This document shows, one piece after another, positions 41,195-51,474 of a stretch of DNA of 64,000 bases. The notes below the pieces were generated by a model, which was not told the origin of the DNA, did not search any database, and saw nothing but the letters and a program-made list of their open reading frames with translations. Origin of the DNA: Kitagawia praeruptora (Eukaryota > Streptophyta > Magnoliopsida > Apiales > Apiaceae); contig CM075346.1 in the NCBI GenBank assembly GCA_037693485.1, positions 46,856,001-46,920,000 of the forward strand, read 5' to 3'. Each line of letters starts with the position of its first letter. Position 1 is the first letter of the stretch. The position numbers and the translations under genes are program-made.

Positions 41195-43300
41195 ATGGCA
41201 TTGCAGGGAAGCTTTTTAATTGCTAAAGTTAATCCTGTTTCTATTCAGCAAATCGAAACCATTCAGGATGAGCAATTTCGGGCTTGGACACAATTTCTGA
41301 ATGAACATTCATTAATCCGCTATGCTTTAGTTACACAGGTGCAGCTTAACCATGATGCATTGTGTGAATTATATTGCAGTGCGGTTAACACTTCTAGACA
41401 GGACGGGTGTGCATTCACATATCGACTATTTGGTAGGTCGATTAGGGTCACTGAACGAGATGTTAATCGAATTCTTCATTTTCCTATGGAAAATCTCGTT
41501 TCTGATCCTACACCTGAATAGATTGAAATGTTCTTTCGTTTTATAAGGTACCAAGATGGCAATTTCAATACTGGTAATCTTTCTAGAACGTTTCTAACCC
41601 AGTACTGGAATTTCTTCTTTCACACTCTTAACCATGTTTTTTCCTCAGATAGAACAAATCAAGATCGAATACCTGAATTTATTCAAATAATAGGGTATGC
41701 GGTCGCCAATAATTTGAGGATTAATTTTGGAAAAATAGTGCTTGGTCAAATCATTTTAAAAATGAAACGCTTGGGAACAAGAGATGTTCGGACTCAAAAT
41801 GTCAAATGTCTATATCCAAGGTTTCTACAGTTAATATTGAATGATTTTTTGAATGATGAAGACAGGGTACGCTTGGAAAATGGTCAAAAGGTGGAATGTT
41901 CTTCCATGAAGACGAATGTAATTAATTACATAAGCAAAAAGAAATATACGGATGTGCCTACAGTCCTAACTGAATATCTAAAGACTGTCCCACTTCCGTT
42001 GTTACCACGACCATTGAGAGCAGGTATACGACAAGGTAATATTTCAATCTCTACTATTCCAACCTTTGTATTCCCTATTGTGTCACAGGAAATACAGTTT
42101 CTACAGCCCCCAGTGGCCATCTTACCCGACCAAGAGCAGGAAATCCCACCGACTCTAACACAGGTCGAAGAGCCCATTCTACAAATGCAAACACAAACAC
42201 AACAAACTCCTACACCTCAATTGTCACTTAAACGACCAGTCATCCACATTATTGAGGGAGATAGTGCCTCACCAGCACCACATAAGGAGTTAGTTACAAC
42301 AGCCGCTCTACCTCATTCTAAACGAAGTAAACCCAATGAACCTGAGGTAACGGCAACTGTTAGTGAAACAATTATTTCTTATCCAATGAGTGCAAATGTA
42401 AATGAGGTTGAATTGACGGGAGCAACTATCTTGAGTTCCATTTCACGGAACATACGAGTGGTTGATGATCTTTCAAAAGATCAAATGCCTTCACAGGCAT
42501 CCGAGGTGGAATTACCTACCTCAATAACTGCTGGTGAATCTTCCATTTTACGGAATGATCCATTGGTGGGTGGTTCTTTTATGAACCAAGTGTCTTCACA
42601 GACATACGAGGGAAACTTGGGTTTTGTGCCATTTAATCGATTCAAGTTTAACCTCCCAGAGGGAAAATCTCTGGATCTCTTTCGAGATTTACCACTTTTT
42701 ACCAGTGGTCGGCAACTCGCTTCACGCGAGGACGGAAGCTCACGAACTTTCATTGCACCATCCGTGACCTCTGAAAAAGGGGCTAGGATGATTTCATTTG
42801 CAGGTACACATATCGGTGGAAGCTCTAGAGGAAAGTTGAGGGAAACACCAACAGAACATGTAAGTGTAACCCAAACCATTAAACCGAGTGAATATATAGT
42901 GTTGAGTGAAACACCTGCAGAACGTACGAGTGAGCAACCTACTCAACCACATGCACCTATAACCAGACAGGAATACACCAGACTCCTTACACGGGTCCAA
43001 ACAATGGAGAAAGAGTTGTCAAATATCTGTAAGTCCATTGCAGAAATCAAAAATTTACAACTCATTCAACATGATGCATTCCAGTTTCAATTAAGTTTCA
43101 TGGCAGCCCAGTTTAGTCAAGTAATCAACTCCTTGGTAAAAGGATTTTCGTCTAAATTACCAACTCCACATCCTACTACTCTGGAGGATAACCCAACTGA
43201 GGGGGAGAAGATGGATGAACAAGAAAAATCTACTAGGCGTAAAGGTAAGGAAAAGGTTGTTGACACGGAATTAACTTTATTTTGGGAAAGGAAAAACTAA
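41195..43300 (+). pseudogene. Copia A third ORF (post-pol ORF with plant-transposon-protein-like domain)
   Basis: Frame of 701 codons from ATG 41195 with one in-frame TAG at codon 109 (41519-41521). The N-terminal 240 residues resemble the 'putative plant transposon protein' domain found in many plant retroelement ORFs: EQFRAWTQFLNEH, VNRILHFPMENL, then after the TAG FFRFIRYQDG, PEFIQIIGYAVANNLRINFG and YPRFLQLILND. These align in order with the third ORF of copia B (FFEFINYSDG, PVQQIGYALAYGKKIDVG, FPRFIQSVLN). The middle is proline/threonine/glutamate-rich; residues about 590-660 form a probable coiled coil (TRVQTMEKELSNICKSIAEI). No signal peptide or membrane segment is seen, so the 'env-like' label used for SIRE-type third ORFs is not supported. 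Function unknown. Confidence 0.75.
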
Positions 43301-43513
43301 TGGGAGTATTAGTGCAATGTGGAAAGAAAGCAAAGGCAAACTTGAAGATATGTTCAGTCTACAGGAACAATTGTCTTGCACTTGGTTAATTTTTAGAAAT
43401 CTGGAAAATGTATATATATGATCCAGAATGCACTTTAATATTATTTATCTTTGTATTTTATTTTGTATCAGTTGAGTTATCCTCTAGGTATTTGCTTGTC
43501 AAACCCTAACAAT

Positions 43514-43528
43514 CAAATAGGGGGAGAT
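43514..43528 (+). promoter_or_regulatory. Polypurine tract of copia A
   Basis: CAAATAGGGGGAGAT directly before the 3' LTR; primes plus-strand DNA synthesis. Nearly identical to the tract of copia B on the opposite strand (AAATTTGGGGGAGAT), supporting a close relation of the two families. The 200 bp between the third ORF (43300) and this tract carry no gene. Confidence 0.9.
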
Positions 43529-44691
43529 TGTAAAGTATAATGAAATGTAATATGTAATGGAGGACATATATAACTCAACTAGGATAAAAGATAAATAATA
43601 TTAACTCTATACAGGGATCGTGAAATTTGAAGAACAAGCACCAACAAGGATCAAGTCGCTGAAAGAAGTTCATTAACATGATCAAGCCTCAGTGACATAA
43701 TAAGATGTACAGATGATTCAGTTGAAGGGCCAAAAGATTCCATGTATTTATATTATTTGAAGATATTGCTGCAGGCTAATCAATTGGAATGTAACGAAGG
43801 TGTGAAGATCAAGATCAGTGCTAGTCACTTGTGAACCAGACCAGTGCACTAAGTGTCAGCACATAAGAGAAGGATCAACACTTTAATCACAGAAAGAATT
43901 GCCAAAGCCTATTGACGATCAAGGACAGACATAATATCCCAAGCAGAATATTTGAAACAGAAGAGAGAAGCCCAAAAGAAGCAGCCAAAAATAGTAATAC
44001 TATGCAAAGTTACTATGCAAGGTTACTATGCAAGATTACTATGCACAGTTACTATGCACGGTTACTATGCAAGGTTACTATGCACGGTTACTATGCAAGA
44101 TTACTATGCGTGGTTACTATGCAGGTTACTGTGCAAATAGTGGTTACTATGCAAATAGTGGTTACTATGCAGGTGGGACCCACGTGAATAGTACTGTTCA
44201 AATAGTGGCTGGTGGGGGCCCACATGAAATGAAAATTTTCAGCAGATGCGTTTTGGTTGGTGGAATAGTGGTTACTATGCAGATGGGTCCCACGTGAATA
44301 GTGCAGCATAGTGACTTTCTAAAATCTATAAATAGGCCTGTTGTATTTCATTTCAAAACACACCTCAACACACAACTCTCTCTTCTCTCTCTTATATCAT
44401 CTCTGTGTAAGCTGCTAGACAGTCCATCTAGTAGGAAAGCCGGCTTAGCCCGCTTTCAGGAAGTGTCGGATAGAAGGTCCTCGTGCCTAAACTATCCTTA
44501 GGAGTGTTCGAGTTTTTGAAGCTAATCCGTTGGATTAGAAGTTGTAACACCCCTTGGGTTTTTATCAGTTCAAAGATATTTTCCCGAACCAATTGTTTTA
44601 TTTCGATTCAGTTGATTTTTCACATCTCGAAAATCGAAATATTTTTAAATAACGTATTCAACCCCCCTTCTACGTTATTCCGGACCTAACA
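43529..44691 (+). repeat. 3' LTR of copia A
   Basis: 1,163 bp, same termini as the 5' LTR and about three differences from it. It contains the 13-bp array (43994-44172) and TATAAATA at 44327-44334. It is followed by the duplicated ACTCA and the last 70 bp of the gypsy LTR into which A inserted. Confidence 0.95.
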
Positions 44692-45225
44692 ACTCAAAAG
44701 GTCCCTAATTCACAATGTCATAAGCTTTTACATATTTAAAATATTACAAAAATCAGGGTTCTTACAGCCTCCCCTCCTTAAAAGGATTCCGTCCTGGAAC
44801 GCGCTTTCTAGTTCCCATGTTGATTCCTCGACGTTCTGGTTCCTCCACAAAACTCTCACTAGCTTGACAACCTTGTTCCCCAGCACTTGTTCTTTTCTAT
44901 CCATGATTTCCACGGGTTGCTCCACATTGGACAAGTCTGGTTGTAGGTCCACTTGGTCGTACTCTATCACATGCCGCTAGTCGGTGTGGTAGGGTCGTAA
45001 CATAGACACATGAAACACATTATGAATTTGCTGCAAGCTTGGGGGCAAGGCTAACTCGTAGGCTAACTTCCCAATACGCCTCAAAATCTCAAAAGTTCAA
45101 ATAAACCTCAGACTTAGCTTTCCTTTCTTACCAAACCGTATCAATCCTTTCCAGGGGATACCTTTAGCATCACGAAGTCTCCCACCTCATACTCCTTTGA
45201 TATCTCATAAAATTTGACCATTCGA
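44692..45225 (-). pseudogene. End of the A-target LTR plus truncated Tekay-like pol C-terminus
   Basis: 44697-44766 completes the gypsy LTR that begins at 15716 (ends GGGTTCTTACA). Next comes the minus-strand polypurine tract AAGGAGGGGAGGC (44767 on) and the pol C-terminus: a frame with MDRKEQVLGNKVVKLVRVLW and NVEESTWELESAF, the chromodomain end of Tekay/Del chromoviruses, very similar to T1 at 51046-51474. A 32-bp deletion relative to T1 follows ATTCCGTCCTGGAA. Upstream integrase-linked text continues with breaks to about 45200, where homology to T1 stops abruptly and an unrelated LTR end begins. The rest of this element and its second LTR are missing. Confidence 0.85.
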
Positions 45226-47520
45226 AATAATGGGTTTCGTAAAAAACTAATGACTTTTACATACACTCGTCTACACCGTAAAGACGTAATATCAATTCGA
45301 AATCTTCATTTAATAATTCGTACATATCGTGATTGCAAAAATTTCTCATCCACCCATAAAATTACAATTCATCCAGGTTTCGAATATTCACGAAAATTAG
45401 GGTTATTGCAGTCTCCTCTCCTTAAAAGGATTCTATCTTAAGAACCTAAGGAAAATAGTTGTGGATACAATTCCAACTTTACCCTTTCCAACTCTCAGGT
45501 TGACACTTCAACCCTTTTGTTCTCTCACCTTGGTCTCACCAACGCTTTAATGTTGTTTCTCAACGCATGCTCTCCTCGACCTGTATTCCTTATTGGTTGT
45601 TCTATACATGAAAATTTCTATCCCACTACTTATACGTTCCTCTTCTACCTTGTTCATAGTATCCGTGTTGAGTCCTTGTATAGTTGGCCCGTGAATACTT
45701 TGTGGTCGTGTTTTATAATCTGAGACAACGTCGATATGCACGGTATTCCTCATATTCCTTGGCTTGATTAGCACGCATGTATTGCCTCCCGTCAGCCGAT
45801 ACTACTTGCTATGGATACTGTATAGTCTTCGGTATACGTCGAACCAGTTCAGCTACTATATCCCTCGTTCATTGACTTCTTCGTAACGCAAGAAAAGCGA
45901 AACTTCTTCTTTCATAGTGCGCTTTACAAGAGACGTCCTTACGTTCGCATGGTGACGATCGTGATAACAACATTCATTTCATGGATAAGTTTTTATTCTC
46001 GACTGCCCCGTGAAATCTAAGGCACGACAATAAATATAAATTCAATCGTCTAGATAATTCTTCTTCCCTTAAGTCTTTATCTGACGTAATTGCTGCAGAA
46101 GTTTTATATTGCACCACCATCTCTTCCGTATATAAATCGATAATCTTCTAAATGGAAAGTCTCTCGTAGGTAAATCACTTGGTTCAACAATTATAAATCA
46201 ACTAGGGCCATCTCTTGGCTCGGTCTTCAGCGACCTACTTATGAAATTCATTATAATTCTGTCCACGTTCAAAATTTTCTACAGGCAGAATTAATCCACT
46301 AGATCTCCATCATTCTGCTTTTGACATGTCGCGTTTGTACTTAATAGTTTGCCAATACCATTCTTCATATTCGTTTGCCAAACATTCTCTTAATTCTCTA
46401 TACATCTTTGTCTTTCCCCATAATTTAGTCATTTTCTTCTAACATTATTCTTTATTGTATATACTCTATTTTCTTGGTCAATACTGACTGAATTCCAAGT
46501 TCGAATAATCCCTTCTATAGGTATCGGCCACCACACTGGCCTTTCCTGGGTAATAACAAATTTCTCCATTATACTCCCTGCTCCCTTTCGTCACCTTCTC
46601 TTTCTAATGTTTAGTTCTAATATGAAGATATACTTATGGCACTAGTGGAAAAAATTTCACACTTTTCTCATAAGGTTAACGTCTCAGTTTTATGTGTGAA
46701 CGCTATCATGACTAATCCCCGACTCACGGTTAGTATATCCTATCCCGTAACCTTTATGTTGTTTAGAAGTATAGGCTATCATTCCATTTCTACTGCATCA
46801 GCACACCTCTTAAACTCTTAAAAGACGCATCATCGTGACTCTCAAAGTCCTCTTTTTAACATCAAGTATATAGCTAACAACGAGATTGTTGCTAATATCT
46901 CATTTCATTCCCAAACTTTGTTCATTAATCCATAAAATCTTCTGACTCATTAGTCCACTCAAACGATACTACCATAATTTTATAACGTTTATACTAGTGT
47001 GAAATGCCAACTTTGGCACAGTACAGAGGTCGATCTTGAGTTGGTGAAACCCGCCTTTCAACCTTATCTTTGAAAAACAACTACGCATTTTAACTGGTCA
47101 ACAATTCCTACATCTCCAGTTAGGGGTATCGATTCTCGATGGTATACGTAAGATGTCATACGCTCGTCCTCTTTCACAACTGGCGCCATCATCCTGAGGC
47201 TTGCATGCTGCTGCGATTCCCAATAAACTTGATTAGGTGATAATCTCGAAGGATCATTGGCATATATCCATGCATCCATTTGCTATTAGGGGCCTTTTAA
47301 ACTTTATGTCTCTCTATGTGCATAAATCCCTTTAAGCTAAGTAAAGCTTCACATTCTTGCCACGATATTTCTCCCTTTCTTGTCCATCTCACTTCCATGT
47401 TAGTTTCCTCTAAGGATGTGTCTTACATCGCAATCGATTTGCATTTCTTGGATAAGGAAAAGGCTTGGTAACTCCAGAATTCATTAATATAACATCCTGA
47501 CAATGGTTGGTAGGAGCGTA
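45226..47520 (-). pseudogene. Old decayed gypsy element: LTR end and internal pol remains
   Basis: 45226-45412 looks like the end of a related gypsy LTR (..AATTAGGGTTATTGCA), followed by a polypurine tract (minus strand AAGGAGAGGAGACTG). Internal remains are scattered: near 46512-46556 the minus strand reads EICYYPGKASVVADT, the conserved motif after RNase H in chromovirus pol; near 47455-47490 a protease-like NSGVTK with Asn where the catalytic Asp is expected. Everything between is full of stops and indels. T1 inserted at 47520; the gag side of this same element resumes at 60922. The frames open near 45547-45774 and 47064-47279 have no recognisable domain. Confidence 0.65.
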
Positions 47521-50500
47521 TGTGATGCCCCCAGATCCGGGGTCGGAGATCTAGGCGCTCACGGTCCATTTTCCATTAATAACATACTTGTTCTTGCACA
47601 TAATATAAATAAACAGCCATCGACCCCACAATAAACTCACACCGCACACACACACACACACACACACACAGGTTAGAGTCTCAGAAACGTCATACATATG
47701 AATAAGCAAAAGTAAGAGTTTTAGAGTTATTACAGACCGAATTAAATAACATTTATGCTACCAGCAACACTTCGATATGAAGCGAAGTTGGCGGCTTGAA
47801 AGTTTGTTACGGTACACTGCCTTGCACAGGTCATACTTATAAATAAAACGTACTAACAAAAGCTGCCAACCAATCCGGCTAATGGGGCCTACCGGTGGAA
47901 TCTCAACTGCAGCCTGGGGTCTAGTCACCTGCTTTCGAACAGTCTGACAGGTTCTTGCCATTTCTCTTAGCTGTTGTGTTTATAAAATTTGAAAACAAGC
48001 AAGAGTGAGCAACTATAGCTCAGCAAGAATATAGGTGTAATATAAGCAATATAGAATTTCATATGTATAGCAGTCATTAAACTCGTTGGTATCATCCAGT
48101 TATAAAGTCACTTGTCATTATTGGTAAATTTCAAAGGTGCACCAGTACGTGCCCTTGTTTTCAAAATAACCTTGCAGTTCTAGCTACTGCATGAAGTCAA
48201 CATCTTTCTCATCAAAATAGGACACTATCGGCAACTGGCACATAGGCCTAAGATGCAGTGTCAAAGCATTTTTCCAAAGTGGAGGAATGGGACTTAAAGA
48301 AAACATAAAACCTGACAGGGATTGACGATGATCAGTCGCCACATCCGAGTCCAATAATCTGCGGGTCTTCTCTACCGATAGAAGGATAGAAACTACATCC
48401 GTAACTATCCCCGAGTGAAAACTACATCCATAATCACCCTCGATGAAAACTACATCCGTAATCATCCTTCGGCAATACCTGGGCCGGAATAATAAGTGAT
48501 GGACCGCCTGGCTCACGGCCGCTTACACATCCCGGGAATCGTTCGTCAACGGTTCCCACACCTGCCAGAGTCCCTTTTTCTTTTTCTTTTAAAAACTTGA
48601 TTTTGATTTAAAACAGAGTAATTGTGGTTCGACATCAGTCGACCGATAATTCTTGAAATCATACAAGAAGCAGAACCTGACCGGGGGTTTTCGAAAATGT
48701 TTTGAGTTCGAAAAAGTTCGAGTTTGAAAGTATTAAAAAGTATCTTGGATTAACTTTGTTTTTAAAATAATGAACAATAATTAATAAATGATATTTTAAG
48801 ATTTAATATTAATAATTAATAAAATAATTATTTAATAAAATAAACTTTTAATCCAAGATAGGGTTTCGAGTATTTACGAAGATATGAATATAATACTTGA
48901 GTACATGATACTTCCCGAATGACCCTTCGGGTTTTCGCAATCTAGATAATAATATACCGCTCCCCGGTCAATAGGTATATACGGACCGCTACGACCTCTA
49001 TTGCTAGAGTCGTTGTCCGAAGAAAACATTTTAATCTAATTTCAAAGGGTACAAGCATATATGTACTTATACGATCTCAATTGCATCAATACTTCGATAA
49101 ACATAGCATTTGATATAATTGAAAACTACAAACACAACAGTGAAAGTCCTTGTATATGTATAAGTTTTGAAAAGTAAACTTGCCTTGGTTTGGTTGGGGT
49201 GGTCGAGCGTGCGGAGTGGAACGATCTATACATAAGCAATAACCGCTCGTTAGTACCTTAACAATATCTCTTTAATTACGGGGTTTTAGGGGGTACGAAA
49301 TTAACTTAATGACTTCGTCTTATGACACTCTAGCCCCTCTATAGGTTCATGTCATCACTCGATTACGCTCGTCACTTATACGACTTAATTTAGTTACCAC
49401 ATTCGAACCATAACCATTACTCCTAGAATTATGCTCCACTAACGACTTTTTCCCTTGCGCGAAACTTACTCTAGCATTTTTATAAAATTCAAAAATTCGT
49501 ATTTTAATCCAATTCTTTTTGGGTAGCCTTCACCACTGTATTTCCTAGCTTCTCTAATTTTTCCATGATCCCACATAAATTTTTAGGGGTCTAAACAAGG
49601 CTCACAAGGGGGTCACTTAGTGCAGTCCATAGTCCAGAAACACAATTCACTCCTTCGGCCATAACTTAAAATCTACACATCACCTAGCCATGAACCTTAC
49701 ATTTCCAGAAACTACATTCAATTATCTTTCCAACAATATAAGGTAGGACATCAGGGGACAAAATTTGGGTGTTCAAAACCGTGTTACAAGGCAGGTCATT
49801 GCTCCTGGAAACACTCAGCATGCACATACTACTTAGATCAACCACTTTCCACAATTTCACCATACAACCAACACTTAATACACTTAAATCATGGTTCATA
49901 ACACTCATGGAGACATATATATTATCCATAGTCATCAAAGTCACAATATCAACATCAAAACTCAAGATCCATGCTATCCAATACATATATAACCAAGATT
50001 AGCTCATAAATACATGGATCTACTACCAAACATTATAAATACTACATAACCAAGAGGGTTTGTGATTTTATACCTTCTTGAGCACCTAGGGGCCTTGGAT
50101 AAGCTTTTCACAACTCAACAACACCTTAGATGGTCTCCTACAACACTTATAATGCAAGATCTAAAGGAAGAACAAACTTGGTTACTATTCATCCAAACTT
50201 TAACAATTTGTAACTTGAAATTGGGTGGATGAAATGGAGTGAAATTGCTAACATACCTTGTCTATATGATGTAGATGACCTAGGAATTATGTTATGATTT
50301 ATGAGTGATGGGAAAGGGGGAAGAAGAAATTTTCTTCTTCCTTTTTTTTGTCTTGGCCGAGAGCTCTTCTCAAAGGGGGGGTGTGTTTTTTTTTTTTTTG
50401 TGTTTGTATTGGGTGAATAAGTGGTATGAGATGAGGTTGGGTGATACATATCATGTAAGTATGGGTAAGTACTAGCAAGCATGGCTCCTTGTACTTCTTG

Positions 50501-51012
50501 TCCCCTTTCTTGAAAAAGCAAGTAACTAGGTACTATTCATCTTCCAATGGCTAACTAGTTTGCTTGATTCCTAACTACTTGGTTGCATGGGCTTGCATGC
50601 AATACTACTCCTTGTATTATTATTCTTCCACCAATGCTTATTATCTAATCTTTAATTCGTATCGTATCTTAATTAATCTCTCGTAATAATATTTTGTCGC
50701 GTAGAGATTTCCCCTATAATTCCTTAAGTACTAATTGTGTAAATTCCTCTAATGTCCATAATTCCTTGTCATAATCCTTAATAAATCTTTTAACACTCTA
50801 ATCATTCTCAAATCCCAAGTTTTATAAATCTCATTAACAATATGACTCTTGCCTTCACAATCTCCCTTTTTATCTTACATAGTGAATACAACAACACAGT
50901 TTCTCAGACAATCAATTCTATTAATCAACAGGGTGACCAGAAAGGTTCCATATTGACATTGCCACAAGATATTAAATAAAATAAAATATTACCAAAAATT
51001 AGGGTTCTTACA
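47521..51012 (-). repeat. 3' LTR of T1
   Basis: 3,492 bp, plus-strand TGTGATGCCCCCAGATCC..TTAGGGTTCTTACA. It contains a (CA)13 microsatellite at 47644-47670 (about 10 units in the other LTR), the CCCGAATGACCCTTCGGG hairpin near 48913, and a G-run/T-run at 50375-50399 that differs in length between LTRs. Open frames in it (48184-48516, 49684-49986, 50189-50521) recur in the other LTR and have no protein homology that I recognise. Confidence 0.95.
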
Positions 51013-51030
51013 GCCTCCCCTCCTTAAAAG
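51013..51030 (-). promoter_or_regulatory. Polypurine tract of T1
   Basis: Minus strand AAGGAGGGGAGGC directly before the 3' LTR (TGTAAGAACCC). The identical tract is found beside the truncated relative at 44767. Confidence 0.85.
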
Positions 51031-51045
51031 GATTCCGTCCCGGAA

Positions 51046-51474
51046 TCAGGTTGAAAACAGTTGGGGGTGCTTTTCACGCATTGCGCTTTCTAGTTCCCAT
51101 GTTGATTCTTTGACATTCTGGTTCCTCCACAAGACTCTCACTAGTTTGACAACCTTGTTCCTCAGCACCTGTTCTTTTCTATCCATAATTTCTACGGGTT
51201 GCTCCACATATGTTAAGTCTGGTTGCAGATCCACTTGATCATGTTCTATCACATGTCGGAAGTCGGTATGGTAGGGTCGTAGCATGGACACATGGAACAC
51301 ATTATGTACTTGCTGTAAGCTCGGAGGTAAAGCCAATTCATAGGCTAACTTTCCAACTCGTTTCAAGATCTCAAAAGGTCCAATAAATCTCGGGCTTAGT
51401 TTCCCCTTCTTATCAAATCTCATCAATCCCTTCCACGGTGATACTTTTAACATCACAAACTCTCCTACCTCATA
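51046..51474 (-). pseudogene. T1 pol C-terminus: GPY/F module and chromodomain after a stop
   Basis: Continues in the gag-pol frame after the TAA at 51475-51477. It carries the integrase end module (SPWKGLMRFDKKGKLSPRF, RFIGPFEIL, HNVFHVSMLRPYH) and a chromodomain-like tail (MDRKEQVLRNKVVKLVRVLW, NVKESTWELE). In chromoviruses this domain steers integration towards certain chromatin. Because of the stop it would be lost from the polyprotein unless read through. The homologous tail at 44767-45200 shows it is normally present in the family. Confidence 0.85.

Larger units (their letters stand above)
19358..44691 (+). mobile_element. Copia element A (SIRE/Maximus-like LTR retrotransposon, split by B)
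   Basis: Complete insertion bounded by 1,163-bp LTRs (19358-20520, 43529-44691; TGTAAAG..CTAACA) and the 5-bp duplication ACTCA (19353-19357, 44692-44696). Internal order on the plus strand: primer site, 18-bp repeat leader, gag, zinc-finger segment, protease-integrase-RT, [B inserted], RNase H, third ORF, polypurine tract. The integrase-before-RT order makes it copia; the gag zinc knuckle, large third ORF after pol and iMet primer site fit the SIRE/Maximus group. Without B and its duplication the element is about 11.2 kb. The LTRs differ at about three positions, so it is young, yet its coding region has in-frame stops at 22648, 24895 and 41519 and a frame change near 39830, so it cannot be autonomous. 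Confidence 0.95.
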
